A DNA stretch of 64,000 nt from Xylanibacter oryzae DSM 17970 (GCF_000585355.1 NZ_KK073873.1:1-64000); one strand, 5' to 3'; counted from the stretch's first letter, positions 9,580-18,386 are shown. Made by a program: numbers and translations. Notes: a model not told the origin generated them from the sequence alone.

Positions 9580-9587
9580 CAAATATA
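9580..9587 (-). promoter_or_regulatory. -7 box for topoisomerase operon
   Basis: On the minus strand this reads TATATTTG, 17 nt upstream of the topoisomerase ATG. It lies back to back with the glyS -7 box. Confidence 0.45.
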
Positions 9588-9611
9588 CGAAGAAAATTGG
9601 AAAAAAGGGCG

Positions 9612-9619
9612 TATCTTTG
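9612..9619 (+). promoter_or_regulatory. -7 box for glyS
   Basis: TATCTTTG, 28 nt before the glyS ATG; no good -33 element is visible. Confidence 0.45.
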
Positions 9620-9647
9620 CACAAAATTCGAAAAATAAGCAAAAGAA

Positions 9648-11189
9648 ATGGCACAAGAAGATGTTTTTAAGAAGATTGTTTCGCACTGTAAAGAGTACGG
9701 GTTTGTTTTCCCTAGTAGTGACATCTATGATGGGTTAGCAGCTGTGTATGACTATGGTCAGAACGGTGTAGAACTAAAAAACAACATTAAAGAATATTGG
9801 TGGAAGAGCATGGTTTTGCTCCACGAGAATATCGTTGGTCTAGACTCTGCTATTTTTATGCACCCTACAATATGGAAGGCATCAGGACACGTTGACGCTT
9901 TCAACGATCCTTTGATAGATAACCGTGATTCTAAAAAGCGTTATCGTGCAGATAATCTTATAGAAGACCAAATAGCTAAGTATGAAGAAAAGATAGACAA
10001 GGAAGTAGCTAAGGCTAAAAAACGTTTCGGCGATTCTTTTGACGAAGCTAAATTCCGTGAGACTAATCCCCGTGTGATTGAGCATCAGCAGAAACGCGAT
10101 GCGTTGCACGAGCGTTATACAGAGGCCATGCAAGGTCCTGACTTGGAAGCTCTTAAACAGATTATTCTGGATGAAGGTATTGTTGACCCTATTAGTGGAA
10201 CAAAGAACTGGACAGATGTTCGTCAGTTCAATCTGATGTTCTCAACCGAGATGGGTTCTGCGTCAGATTCTACAAATAAAATATATCTGCGTCCTGAGAC
10301 AGCACAGGGAATCTTTGTAAACTATCTTAATGTTCAGAAGACCGGCCGTATGAAAATACCATTTGGTATCGCTCAGATAGGTAAGGCATTCCGCAACGAG
10401 ATTGTAGCCCGCCAGTTTATTTTCCGTATGAGAGAATTTGAACAGATGGAGATGCAGTTCTTCGTAAAACCAGGAACAGAAATGGAATGGTTTGCTAAAT
10501 GGAAAGAGACCCGTATGAAGTGGCATCAGGCTCTAGGATTTGGTCCTGAAAACTATCGTTTCCATGACCACGAAAAACTAGCACATTATGCTAATGCAGC
10601 TACAGACATAGAATTTAAGATGCCGTTTGGATTTAAGGAAGTTGAGGGTATCCACTCTCGTACAGACTTTGACTTGAGCCAGCATGAAAAATTCTCAGGT
10701 CATAGCATAAAATATTTTGACCCGCAGACTAACGAGAGTTATACTCCGTATGATATTGAGACATCAATTGGTGTAGACCGTATGTTCTTAAGTATTATGT
10801 GTCATTCTTATTGTGAAGAGCAATTAGAGAACGGCGAGACTCGTACAGTATTAATGCTTCCTGCAGAACTCGCACCTGTAAAATTGTGCGTAATGCCATT
10901 GGTAAAGAAAGACGGACTGCCTGAGAAAGCACGCGAAATCGTAAACGCACTTAAGTTCCACTTCAATACTCATTATGATGAGAAGGACACTATCGGCAAG
11001 CGTTATCGCCGTCAAGATGCAATTGGAACTCCTTATTGCGTAACTGTCGACTACGACACGTTGAAAGATAATACCGTAACACTTCGATTCCGTGATACAA
11101 TGGAGCAGGAGAGGGTTAATATCTCAGAATTAAATGGTATCATAGAAGATAAGGTAAGTATTGCAAGCCTTCTGAAAAAACTACAATAA
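9648..11189 (+). CDS. glyS: Glycyl-tRNA synthetase (homodimeric class II type)
   Basis: Charges tRNA-Gly with glycine. The 513-aa protein is the single-chain, eukaryote/archaeal-like alpha2 form, not the alpha2beta2 form. Visible landmarks are the N-terminal catalytic region with DGLAAVYDYG and WWKSMV, class II motif 2 around FRNEIVARQFIFRMREFEQ (about 248-266), motif 3 ETSIGVDRMFL with Arg near 378, and a C-terminal anticodon-binding domain (about 400-500: LAPVKLCVMPLVKK ... IGKRYRRQDAIGTPYCVTVD). Length is normal for the family. The FKBP gene starts immediately after the stop codon, so they are co-transcribed. Confidence 0.97.
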   Translation: MAQEDVFKKIVSHCKEYGFVFPSSDIYDGLAAVYDYGQNGVELKNNIKEYWWKSMVLLHENIVGLDSAIFMHPTIWKASGHVDAFNDPLIDNRDSKKRYRADNLIEDQIAKYEEKIDKEVAKAKKRFGDSFDEAKFRETNPRVIEHQQKRDALHERYTEAMQGPDLEALKQIILDEGIVDPISGTKNWTDVRQFNLMFSTEMGSASDSTNKIYLRPETAQGIFVNYLNVQKTGRMKIPFGIAQIGKAFRNEIVARQFIFRMREFEQMEMQFFVKPGTEMEWFAKWKETRMKWHQALGFGPENYRFHDHEKLAHYANAATDIEFKMPFGFKEVEGIHSRTDFDLSQHEKFSGHSIKYFDPQTNESYTPYDIETSIGVDRMFLSIMCHSYCEEQLENGETRTVLMLPAELAPVKLCVMPLVKKDGLPEKAREIVNALKFHFNTHYDEKDTIGKRYRRQDAIGTPYCVTVDYDTLKDNTVTLRFRDTMEQERVNISELNGIIEDKVSIASLLKKLQ

Positions 11190-11816
11190 ATGAAGAATTA
11201 TAAATTTCTATATCTGGTATTATTGCTGTTCGCTGTAATAGGATTCGCTTCTTGTGGAGAAAGTTCTGGTCAGGAAGATGAATATGTTAACTGGCAGCCA
11301 AGGAATGAAACCTATTTTACGCATATAAGAGATTCGGTACGTCAATTAATAAAGAGTGGACGTACAGACTGGAGAATTTATCCAATATGGTCACAGGCTG
11401 ATTCTGTTGTTGGCAGTAAAAGTGATAGTGTAATTATTGTTCATGTAGAGGAAGCAGGTAAAGGATCCGGATGTCCTTTATACACTGATTCTGTACGCGC
11501 ACATTATTATGCATGGAGAATGCCTTCAACCACTTACCCTACAGGATATGTATTTGACAACTCATATTCTACAAATAGTTATGATGAGTCTACAAGCATA
11601 CCTACCAAGATGGCTGTATCAGGTGTTATAGATGGATTTTCTACAGCATTGCAGCATATGCATATAGGTGATAAATGGAGTGTTATTATTCCATATCAGC
11701 TTGGATACGGAATGAGCGGTTATGGTACTGCAGTTCCGGGATTCAGTACTTTAGTTTTTGATATTAAATTAGTGGCATACTATAAACGAGGACAAACTGT
11801 TCCCGTTTGGAAATAA
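11190..11816 (+). CDS. FKBP-type peptidyl-prolyl isomerase lipoprotein
   Basis: A 208-aa lipoprotein (lipobox ASC, Cys near residue 22) whose C-terminal half is an FKBP fold: a strand SVRAHYYAWRM, the segment GYVFDNSY, VIDGFSTALQHMHIGDKWSVIIPYQLGYGMSGYG, and the final strand LVFDIKLVAYY. FKBPs accelerate proline isomerisation and assist folding of secreted proteins, here presumably at the periplasmic membrane face. The ATG follows the glyS stop codon without a gap. The N-terminal about 80 residues are specific to this group. The function is a family-level inference. Confidence 0.88.
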   Translation: MKNYKFLYLVLLLFAVIGFASCGESSGQEDEYVNWQPRNETYFTHIRDSVRQLIKSGRTDWRIYPIWSQADSVVGSKSDSVIIVHVEEAGKGSGCPLYTDSVRAHYYAWRMPSTTYPTGYVFDNSYSTNSYDESTSIPTKMAVSGVIDGFSTALQHMHIGDKWSVIIPYQLGYGMSGYGTAVPGFSTLVFDIKLVAYYKRGQTVPVWK

Positions 11817-11845
11817 TACATTTTCGGATATAGAAGTTATATGAG

Positions 11846-11890
11846 ATAGTGCAATGTACTCTACAAGAGTACATTGCACTATTTCTTTAT
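11846..11890 (+). terminator. Terminator of glyS-FKBP operon
   Basis: A perfect 16-bp stem (ATAGTGCAATGTACTC at 11846-11861 with 11867-11882) around a 5-nt loop, followed by TTCTTTAT. Confidence 0.85.
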
Positions 11891-11995
11891 ATTAAAAGCC
11901 CTCTTTTTTATGTTATAAAGCATATGTGTCCGTACACAGTTAAATTGATATAGGTCAATAATACACTCATTTTTAAGAATAAGATTCGTATTATA

Positions 11996-12025
11996 TTGCA
12001 CGAAAAGAAAATAGTAGTACCTTTG
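11996..12025 (+). promoter_or_regulatory. Promoter of the 28-codon ORF transcript
   Basis: TTG at 11996-11998, 19 nt, then TACCTTTG at 12018-12025: a full match to the Bacteroidota consensus in spacing and sequence. The leader that follows (about 12032-12204) is purine-rich and holds no known riboswitch that I recognise. Confidence 0.7.
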
Positions 12026-12204
12026 CATTGTCAAAAGGAAATAACATCTAGATAAATATAAAGGTGTTAGTTACAAGGTAAAAGATTGGATATAAGGTAA
12101 CAAATAGTTATTAGATAAGGAAAAAAGAGATTGTTAAGGGAAAATATGAGACCGTGAGGTTCAGTATAAAATGTTTAATTTAAAATTAAGAAAGGAAAAA
12201 GATT

Positions 12205-12291
12205 ATGACAGGATTAACATTAGTATGTTGCTTGAGCGCACTTTTGTTCGCAACAGGTTTTTGGTTCGAGAAGGGTATTGAGAAAAAATAA
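12205..12291 (+). CDS. Small single-span membrane protein, 28 aa
   Basis: An ATG-initiated 28-codon ORF preceded by AAAGGAAAAA. The product starts MTGLTLVCCLSALLF, forms one hydrophobic span with two adjacent cysteines, and ends with a charged tail FEKGIEKK, so it would sit in the inner membrane with its C-terminus probably inside. It has a consensus promoter 180 nt upstream and a 32-bp palindromic terminator 44 nt downstream, and is therefore a self-contained transcription unit. It is not homologous to KdpF or CydX as far as I can tell. The gene structure supports it being real, but no function can be assigned; the transcript might instead act as an RNA. Confidence 0.5.
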   Translation: MTGLTLVCCLSALLFATGFWFEKGIEKK

Positions 12292-12334
12292 AGTTCTCGG
12301 ATCTTAGTTAGAGAGTAGTAGAAATAAATATTGA

Positions 12335-12370
12335 GACGGACGATACATCTAGATGTATCGTCCGTCTTTC
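12335..12370 (+). terminator. Terminator after the 28-codon ORF
   Basis: A 32-bp perfect palindrome (GACGGACGATACATCT and its reverse complement, 12335-12366) followed by TTTCTTATT. Confidence 0.75.
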
Positions 12371-12567
12371 TTATTATCACATTATATTATAATAGCTGTA
12401 GCAAGCTTTTACTATTGTCTTTTAATTTATAAAGACGAGTCCAATGCCTTTAAGATGGTTTAACGCTTTCAATCTAAAAACCCGTTAAATCAGTGCTAAA
12501 AGGATTATAAATAACTAATATCTTCTATGAGTTGCTAAAAATAACCCAGAGATAAAATAATTTGTTG

Positions 12568-12575
12568 TACCTTTG
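12568..12575 (+). promoter_or_regulatory. -7 box for TauE/SafE operon
   Basis: TACCTTTG, 17 nt before the ATG at 12593. The -33 position lacks a clear TTG. The stretch 12371-12567 shows nothing else. Confidence 0.45.
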
Positions 12576-12592
12576 CAAGCAAAAAATAGAGG

Positions 12593-13426
12593 ATGACAAT
12601 ATTAACATTTACCATCATTTTAATTATTTCGGCTTTTTTAGCCGGTCTTTTGGGATCTCTTACAGGATTAGGAGGCGGAGTAGTCGTAATTCCAATTCTT
12701 ACTCTTTGTTTTCATGTTGATTTTCATTATGCAATAGGTGCTGCACTTATCGCATCAATAGCAACATCATCAGGTTCAGCGAGTGCATACGTCAAAGAAG
12801 GTATAACTAACATACGTCTTGGCATGTTTTTAGAGATAGCAACCACGATCGGTGCTGTGGGAGGTGCAATAATAGCGCTTTGGATGCCTACAAATATTAT
12901 AGCTGTAATATTTGGCGCCGTTCTTGTATTCACAGCTCTGATGCAACAGCGTCGCACTACAGACCATGTTAATGTAGTAGGCAGTAATATGGCAAGGAAA
13001 CTTAAGCTGTATGGCACATATCCAACCAAGGATGGAGAGAAAAGTTATCAGTTGACCAATGTTTTCGGTGGATTCTCTGTAATGTTAAGTGCTGGAATAC
13101 TTTCCGGTCTGTTAGGTATCGGAAGTGGAGCATTAAAAGTATTGGCTATGGATGCTGCTATGAAAGTGCCATTCAAGGTAAGTACAACAACAAGTAATTT
13201 TATGATCGGTGTAACAGCCGTTGCCTCAGCGGTTGTATATCTCCAAAGAGGATATATAGACCCGGGTATAGCATTCCCTATAATGATAGGAGTCTTGGGA
13301 GGTTCTCTATTTGGTGCGAAATTATTGAAGCGACTTAATGTTAAGGTACTTCGTAAAATCTTTGTATTTGCTATCTTATTAGTAGCAATAAATATGATAT
13401 ATAATGGTATAATGGGTAAGTTTTAA
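12593..13426 (+). CDS. TauE/SafE-family anion exporter (TSUP)
   Basis: A 277-aa inner-membrane protein of the TSUP (sulfite/organosulfonate exporter) family. It has about eight transmembrane spans arranged as two inverted halves, each opening with the typical glycine-rich signature: GSLTGLGGGVVVIPIL (about 22-37) and SGLLGIGSGALKV (about 168-180). Family members export sulfite, sulfoacetate, thiosulfate or other small anions. The next gene, a DUF1634 protein, begins 5 nt after the stop; this pairing is common in bacteria and suggests a joint complex. Substrate is not shown by sequence. Confidence 0.88.
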   Translation: MTILTFTIILIISAFLAGLLGSLTGLGGGVVVIPILTLCFHVDFHYAIGAALIASIATSSGSASAYVKEGITNIRLGMFLEIATTIGAVGGAIIALWMPTNIIAVIFGAVLVFTALMQQRRTTDHVNVVGSNMARKLKLYGTYPTKDGEKSYQLTNVFGGFSVMLSAGILSGLLGIGSGALKVLAMDAAMKVPFKVSTTTSNFMIGVTAVASAVVYLQRGYIDPGIAFPIMIGVLGGSLFGAKLLKRLNVKVLRKIFVFAILLVAINMIYNGIMGKF

Positions 13427-13431
13427 TCGAT

Positions 13432-13818
13432 ATGGAAATAATACAACAAAATAAGAAAATGCAACAATTAATTGGCACAACACTTCGTGTAGGTGTTATG
13501 ACAGCGTGTTGTATTGCGATACTTAGTGGCTCATATTACTTAATTCGCCATGGTGCGGAGCCAGTACCTGATTATATGAAGTTCCATGGAGAACCGGTTT
13601 CGCTGACCACATTATCCGGTATATTCTCCGGCTTACTACACTTTCAGGCTAGAAACTGGATACAGTTAGGGGTCTTGGTGCTTATGCTTACCCCAATAAC
13701 CCGAATAATACTCTCGCTTATAGATTTTGCTCACGAGAAAGATTGGTTGTACGTTACAATTACGGCAATCGTATTCCTTGTTATATTATCCAACTCTATA
13801 GGAGGAGGTATATTGTAG
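13432..13818 (+). CDS. DUF1634 small membrane protein
   Basis: A 128-aa protein with three hydrophobic spans: about residues 15-37 (TLRVGVMTACCIAILSGSYYLI), 75-95 (IQLGVLVLMLTPITRIILSLI) and 102-124. The layout and the position directly behind a TauE/SafE exporter fit DUF1634, a companion of TSUP transporters with no known activity of its own. Its ATG lies 5 nt after the exporter's stop codon, and a terminator follows, so the two genes form a complete operon. Confidence 0.75.
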   Translation: MEIIQQNKKMQQLIGTTLRVGVMTACCIAILSGSYYLIRHGAEPVPDYMKFHGEPVSLTTLSGIFSGLLHFQARNWIQLGVLVLMLTPITRIILSLIDFAHEKDWLYVTITAIVFLVILSNSIGGGIL

Positions 13819-13849
13819 TTTAGCATACTTATAAAATTATATAATTAAA

Positions 13850-13888
13850 AATCTGCTGTAAGACATTGTCAACAGCAGATTTTTTATT
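13850..13888 (+). terminator. Terminator of TauE/SafE-DUF1634 operon
   Basis: AATCTGCTGT (13850-13859) pairs with ACAGCAGATT (13872-13881) and runs into a T-tract. Confidence 0.85.
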
Positions 13889-14033
13889 TTCTTATTGATA
13901 AATCTTGCTTTTTTATTACAAATTTTATTCAATCTAAAATATCTGTTGCAAAAAAAACTTTATACGAATATTTTTTTGTATTTTAGCAGCGATTCAGACA
14001 ACTAACCTATAAATAAAGAAAAACATTTATTTT

Positions 14034-15224
14034 ATGAAGAACAAAATTTTAAAGACAATTATGCCATTTGCATTGACAGCAATGGCGCTATGTGTTTCTT
14101 TTAATTCGTTTGCCGGTAAAACATTCAAGATTGATGGCACTGTATTAAGAGGACTTCATGATGTAAAATATTACATCTATATTGGAGATTCCAATGGTTC
14201 GATTAGTAGCACACCTACCGATTCCGTTGATGTTAAGAATGGCAAGTTTTCATATAGTGTGAACCTTGATGATATTCGTGAGGGACGCATTCAGGCCGTC
14301 TTGGATGATGGTACAATTTGCACTGCTTATATGCAATTCCCCTTTTTACCGGGCGAAAAGGCTAACTTATTAGTATGCAATGGCGAGTTTAGACTTAGTG
14401 GATCATCATTTTATAAGCAGTGGGGGGCATTTGATGATTTCTATACTCCTTATCAGAAGAGTATAGAATTGAAAAGAAATAAGGCTATGAATGCATGGCA
14501 GAAATTGCCTAAAGACGAAAATAAAGTTTCTGAAAAAGATAAAGAAGCATTTACGCTATTAAACAATGAATACCGAGATGAGATTAATAAAACAAATACG
14601 GCTGTTCAAGAATATCTTAAGAAGCATAACAACGAAGAAGGTTGCATAATGTATATGGCAAGATACTTTGATGATGTGGAGGGTACTTGGAATGCTGCAA
14701 GCGAATCCGTAAAAAAAGGTCGTATAGCTAATCTTTTAAAGAAAAAAGTAGAACAAGAACGTTTAATGAAAGAACATCAGGAAAAGATTAAGGCTGTAGA
14801 GAAACAGACCGGTGAAGGTGTAATGTTCAAGGATTTCACAGTTGAGTACGAAGGTAAAACTCAAAAACTTTCTGACTATGTAGGCAAAGGCAAATATGTA
14901 CTTGTAGACTTCTGGGCAAGTTGGTGTGGACCATGTCGTGGTGAAATTCCTAACATCATTAATGTATATAACAAGTATAAAGGTGATAAATTTGAAGTTC
15001 TAGGTGTTGCCACATGGGATAAACCGGAAGATACAAAGAAGGCTATTCAAGAACTTGGCATAGCATATCCACAGATATATAATGCTCAGAATGTAGGTTC
15101 AGATGCTTATGGCATCTCAGGCATTCCTGAAATAATACTCTTTGGTCCTGATGGTAAAATTCTAAAGCGTGGATTAAGAGGTGAAATGATAGGCGATACT
15201 GTAAAGCAGTATTTAAGCGAATAA
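14034..15224 (+). CDS. TlpA-like thiol:disulfide oxidoreductase with DUF4369-type N-terminus
   Basis: A 396-aa secreted protein: signal peptide (1-27, cleavage near SFAG), an N-terminal beta-rich DUF4369-like domain (about 30-130), a charged helical linker with likely coiled coil (about 140-255), and a C-terminal thioredoxin fold of the TlpA/AhpC-TSA type. The catalytic WCGPC motif places cysteines at 298 and 301, and the cis-Pro segment GIPEI lies near 362. In Bacteroidota such proteins reduce or isomerise disulfides in the cell envelope. It is monocistronic, with a strong terminator after it. Redox partner and substrates are unknown. Confidence 0.88.
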   Translation: MKNKILKTIMPFALTAMALCVSFNSFAGKTFKIDGTVLRGLHDVKYYIYIGDSNGSISSTPTDSVDVKNGKFSYSVNLDDIREGRIQAVLDDGTICTAYMQFPFLPGEKANLLVCNGEFRLSGSSFYKQWGAFDDFYTPYQKSIELKRNKAMNAWQKLPKDENKVSEKDKEAFTLLNNEYRDEINKTNTAVQEYLKKHNNEEGCIMYMARYFDDVEGTWNAASESVKKGRIANLLKKKVEQERLMKEHQEKIKAVEKQTGEGVMFKDFTVEYEGKTQKLSDYVGKGKYVLVDFWASWCGPCRGEIPNIINVYNKYKGDKFEVLGVATWDKPEDTKKAIQELGIAYPQIYNAQNVGSDAYGISGIPEIILFGPDGKILKRGLRGEMIGDTVKQYLSE

Positions 15225-15244
15225 TGAAATTACAGTATAGTAGA

Positions 15245-15286
15245 AAATCTCCATTTATAATTAAAAATATAAATGGAGATTTTTAT
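15245..15286 (+). terminator. Terminator after TlpA-like gene
   Basis: A 15-bp perfect stem (AAATCTCCATTTATA at 15245-15259 with 15268-15282), 8-nt loop, then TTTTATT. Confidence 0.85.
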
Positions 15287-15289
15287 TAA

Positions 15290-15922
15290 TGCCGTGATAG
15301 TATAAGCCTTTTTATTGTGATATTTGAGCGTAATATAATGATTTTTAAATCTCGTTTTGCCTTCAGCGTGGATTTAAAGCACTGATTACCAATGTGTTTG
15401 GCTGAAGGCAATTTTATGGTCTGTAATTATCAATAAATTAAATTCTTTTCTGACATAGTCTATTTATATTATATATGAATACATGATTTGTTGCAATTGT
15501 GTGTTATTGTATATAAAACGGTGGATGTTTTGAAAAATATTTATATGGATCAGTAAATTTAGCATAGCTAATTTATACTGACAGCATGTAAATTAAATCG
15601 TATAAGTTATCCTTTTATAACTTTCGATTAATGTGAAACGAACTTTCGACCTAGGTCGCACGATCGTTTGACCTAGGTCGAAAGTTTGAAAAGAGTAGTT
15701 ATTAGAGCATAATACCATTCCTTTAGAGTATCTAAAAGAGCCCTTTTATCACTTAGTCATTATTCTTTTTTGATGCCGTTATTTATTACAATACACAAAA
15801 AGACTGTCCAGATAAAAAATTCTTTTATTTTATTTGCTTTTAATTTTGCCTTCAGCATAATGTACTGATATTCAACGTTTTAAACCTTTATTGGAAGCAA
15901 AACGAAAATAACTTATAAAACT
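15290..15922. other. Repeat-bearing intergenic region
   Basis: About 630 bp of AT-rich DNA without a credible ORF. It contains three copies of TTGCCTTCAGC (15357-15367, inverted at 15401-15411, and 15846-15856), an isolated AACTTTCGA at 15619-15627, and the long inverted repeat at 15641-15686 listed separately. No promoter consensus stands out. Confidence 0.7.
15641..15686. repeat. 17-bp inverted repeat with palindromic arms
   Basis: AACTTTCGACCTAGGTC (15641-15657) and its exact complement (15670-15686) flank a 12-nt loop. Each arm itself contains the palindrome GACCTAGGTC, so alternative foldings exist. There is no T-tract, which argues against a terminator. Confidence 0.8.
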
Positions 15923-15951
15923 TTTACGATGCACAAACAATGCATCGTAAA
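15923..15951 (-). terminator. Likely terminator of the S41/BACON/barrel operon
   Basis: TTTACGATGCA (15923-15933) is complementary to 15941-15951 with a 7-nt loop. On the minus strand it is followed by AGTTTTAT, a weak U-run, and it lies 67 nt past the stop of the protease gene. Confidence 0.5.
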
Positions 15952-16017
15952 TTAATTAATATATAATTTCGTCAAAACGAAAGAGTAATATTGCAAAGCA
16001 GTTATGGGATAATATTC

Positions 16018-17271
16018 TTATTCACAAAATAAACCTGTAGGAATATAACAATTTAAATGAGAATTAGGCAATGAATATTGTATAGGATTTCCAGAACATA
16101 CACTAGGACACCCTGTTGTTCCGATTACATTTCCTATATGATGTTTAGCTATCATATGTACAAAATAAGAAGCCGCAGAATAAGTCCTGTAATTTGCAAG
16201 TACTATAACTTTACCCTTAAATATATTCGAGTTATGCTTGTTAGATTTGGTCTTATCAGACTTAAGCTCAAAGAATTTACCATTAGGCAAATCTTTAATC
16301 TCGTTGTATATATCTTGATCCATACGTTTATAATAAATAATAGTCTCTTTGCTTACTCTGATAATTACTTTTCTGAATGAATCATAAGCAGGGTGTCGTA
16401 AATAGGAAAGTAATAATTCTACATTACTACTTTTTCCACCCAAATTGTCTCTTACATTTATATAAAGAAGTTTTATCTTTTTGTCACGTAATTGCTTAAA
16501 AACTGAATCACAGAAGACAGACAATTCTTTTGTTTGGTAGAAATTTGGTATTGTCATTATTGCAGAGTCTTTATCAAGATAATCCACTCTGAAATCTCGG
16601 TTTGTAGCTTTATGTGTGTTGATCATTTTTATAGCTTCTTGATTTGGAACGCCTGAAGCATAAATCGTTTTTATATAACCATGGTTCTTTATTCTGAATT
16701 TATATTCGTCTCCCCAACCATATATATACCATAGTAGTGGCGTTATATATTGTTCCATTCCTTTATCTTTAAGATCATTATTGATTTCAGAACCTTGCAG
16801 AGAATAAAGCTTTTTCACAATTTCATTAGAGCATACGTCATTTATACTAGTTATCGTATCTCCCCGTGCAATGCCACAATCTCGGTATGGGAAATTTACA
16901 ATAAGATTTCCATGATCTAAGTATAATCTTACAGGCATTATCTTACCACCCTCATTAGTATATTTAAGTCTCTCATTAATAGGTATTTCGATGTACAAAT
17001 GTCCATTCTTTAACATAGCAAATAGTTGAGCTATATTGAGATAAAATTTTGAAGTAGCGTTTGATGAGGTAATGGATTTTTTTAGACTATCTACCATATG
17101 TACAAATTGCCCCCTTTTAATATATCGAAATGGATAGGGCATTACAGTTTCTATTTTGCTATATAGGCTGTCTATATCGTCTTGCTGCTGTCTTACAGTC
17201 AGAATTTGTGCATTGCTTTGAAGTGATATTAATGAAAACAAAATTACACATAGTTTTTTCTCAATCTCCAT
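16018..17271 (-). CDS. S41-family peptidase, secreted
   Basis: A 417-aa protein from the ATG at 17271 (MEIEKKLCVILF...). The signal peptide ends near SNAQ. A helical N-terminal S41 domain (YSKIETVMPYPFRY ... KFYLNIAQLFAMLKNGHLYIE) is followed by the core: IKLLYINVRDNLGGKSSNVELLLSYL (about 274-300) and the nucleophile segment LANYRTYSAASYFV, Ser about 370. The protein stops soon after (YIPTGLFCE), earlier than many family members, which usually continue with a proline-rich loop and a C-terminal strand, so a slight truncation is possible. It is last in a three-gene minus-strand operon behind the BACON-like lipoprotein and the barrel protein. Substrate unknown. Confidence 0.75.
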   Translation of the reverse strand: MEIEKKLCVILFSLISLQSNAQILTVRQQQDDIDSLYSKIETVMPYPFRYIKRGQFVHMVDSLKKSITSSNATSKFYLNIAQLFAMLKNGHLYIEIPINERLKYTNEGGKIMPVRLYLDHGNLIVNFPYRDCGIARGDTITSINDVCSNEIVKKLYSLQGSEINNDLKDKGMEQYITPLLWYIYGWGDEYKFRIKNHGYIKTIYASGVPNQEAIKMINTHKATNRDFRVDYLDKDSAIMTIPNFYQTKELSVFCDSVFKQLRDKKIKLLYINVRDNLGGKSSNVELLLSYLRHPAYDSFRKVIIRVSKETIIYYKRMDQDIYNEIKDLPNGKFFELKSDKTKSNKHNSNIFKGKVIVLANYRTYSAASYFVHMIAKHHIGNVIGTTGCPSVCSGNPIQYSLPNSHLNCYIPTGLFCE

Positions 17272-17326
17272 AATGAAAAGTTCTAGTTTCAACAAAAATA
17301 TATTATTCTGTTTACTAATTTATATT

Positions 17327-17767
17327 TCACTTTATATCCGCAGATTGTTTGACACTTATATCATTGAATATATCACCACAAGTAAGTGTGATGGTCAGTT
17401 GTCTATCTTTTCCGGATGTGTTCTTGTTTACGTAAATGTATGCCCAATTCTGCTTATTTGGCATGATATCAGCGCTAGCTTGAAACCAATCTCCATTTAA
17501 CACTTGCGCATCTTGATATGCTGTATTTATTATACGGTATTCTTTGGTTGGATTATTGCTTTCTCCTTCATAAACTCTTGACATCCACATCACAGAATAA
17601 TTATTTACTCTTATAGAGTCTACACCTCCATTAGCATTAAATGTTATTTCCTGCTTTGTTAATTTCATAGGATCCCAATCACCATCATCCTTTGTGGTTG
17701 TACATGAAGAAAAAATGATTGTAATCGTACTTAATAAGATTGTAATAATAAGTTTTGATTGTTTCAT
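17327..17767 (-). CDS. BACON-like lipoprotein
   Basis: A 146-aa lipoprotein with lipobox FSSC (Cys about residue 22) and a single beta-sandwich of BACON type: the opening strand LTKQEITFNANGGVDSIRV (about 36-54) and a closing strand RQLTITLTCGDIFNDISVKQSAD are the characteristic edges. BACON domains in Bacteroidota are usually adhesive or spacer modules of surface proteins. It lies 55 nt upstream of the S41 protease and 43 nt downstream of the barrel gene on the same strand, so the three probably act together in the envelope. No catalytic residue is seen. Confidence 0.65.
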   Translation of the reverse strand: MKQSKLIITILLSTITIIFSSCTTTKDDGDWDPMKLTKQEITFNANGGVDSIRVNNYSVMWMSRVYEGESNNPTKEYRIINTAYQDAQVLNGDWFQASADIMPNKQNWAYIYVNKNTSGKDRQLTITLTCGDIFNDISVKQSADIK

Positions 17768-17810
17768 GATATTATTTTATACCTCTTGCTTTATCCTTTC
17801 ATTTCATAGG

Positions 17811-18386
17811 TCAATATCTGCTTTGGCTGATTTTCTTTCCTGCTCCAAATGAGTATCCGATAGTAAAACCTATCGTATTATATATCTTGCTACCAAAATG
17901 TCCTGTTAATGTAGCACGTAGATGATTTAAAAATACTATTCCTACTCTTGGGCAGATACCTATACCGTTATTATCATCACTATTTGAATAGTCGTAATCT
18001 CCCTCAACGATGTTATAAGTATTTGCACTTAATCCTAAACCGATAAATGGGGATATCTTAGTGCCTTTTTTGAAATTATAGTCTATAAAGGCTGTTGATG
18101 CAAAAGTACGACAACTTAAATCGTCATCATATCCTATATTTTTGCCATTATATACAGCACTTCCGATATAGAGTTGAGCTCCAATATCCAGCGGAAGTTC
18201 TTTTAAATTCCATCTAAACTCAAATCCTAAGGCAGGTCCTATTACGTTATTATAATTAGATAAATTAGATGTAGCAACCGTAGCGCCAATAAAAGGTTCT
18301 AACTCAAAATTTTTAACTTTAACTCTTTGTGCGTTGCATAATAGTGCAACTCCACATATAAGTATGCTTATAACTATTCTTTTCAT
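17811..18386 (-). CDS. Outer-membrane beta-barrel protein
   Basis: A 191-aa protein with a signal peptide (cleavage near LLCNAQ) followed by eight or so amphipathic strands separated by Gly/Asn turns: EPFIGATVATSNL, GPALGFEFRW, LPLDIGAQLYIGSAV, TASTAFIDYNF, ISPFIGLGLSAN, GICPRVGIVFLNHLRATLTGHFG, IGFTIGYSFG. This fits an OmpA/PorT-like 8-stranded barrel. It is the first gene of the operon with the BACON-like lipoprotein and S41 protease. Whether it is a receptor, structural or porin protein cannot be told. Confidence 0.75.
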   Translation of the reverse strand: MKRIVISILICGVALLCNAQRVKVKNFELEPFIGATVATSNLSNYNNVIGPALGFEFRWNLKELPLDIGAQLYIGSAVYNGKNIGYDDDLSCRTFASTAFIDYNFKKGTKISPFIGLGLSANTYNIVEGDYDYSNSDDNNGIGICPRVGIVFLNHLRATLTGHFGSKIYNTIGFTIGYSFGAGKKISQSRY

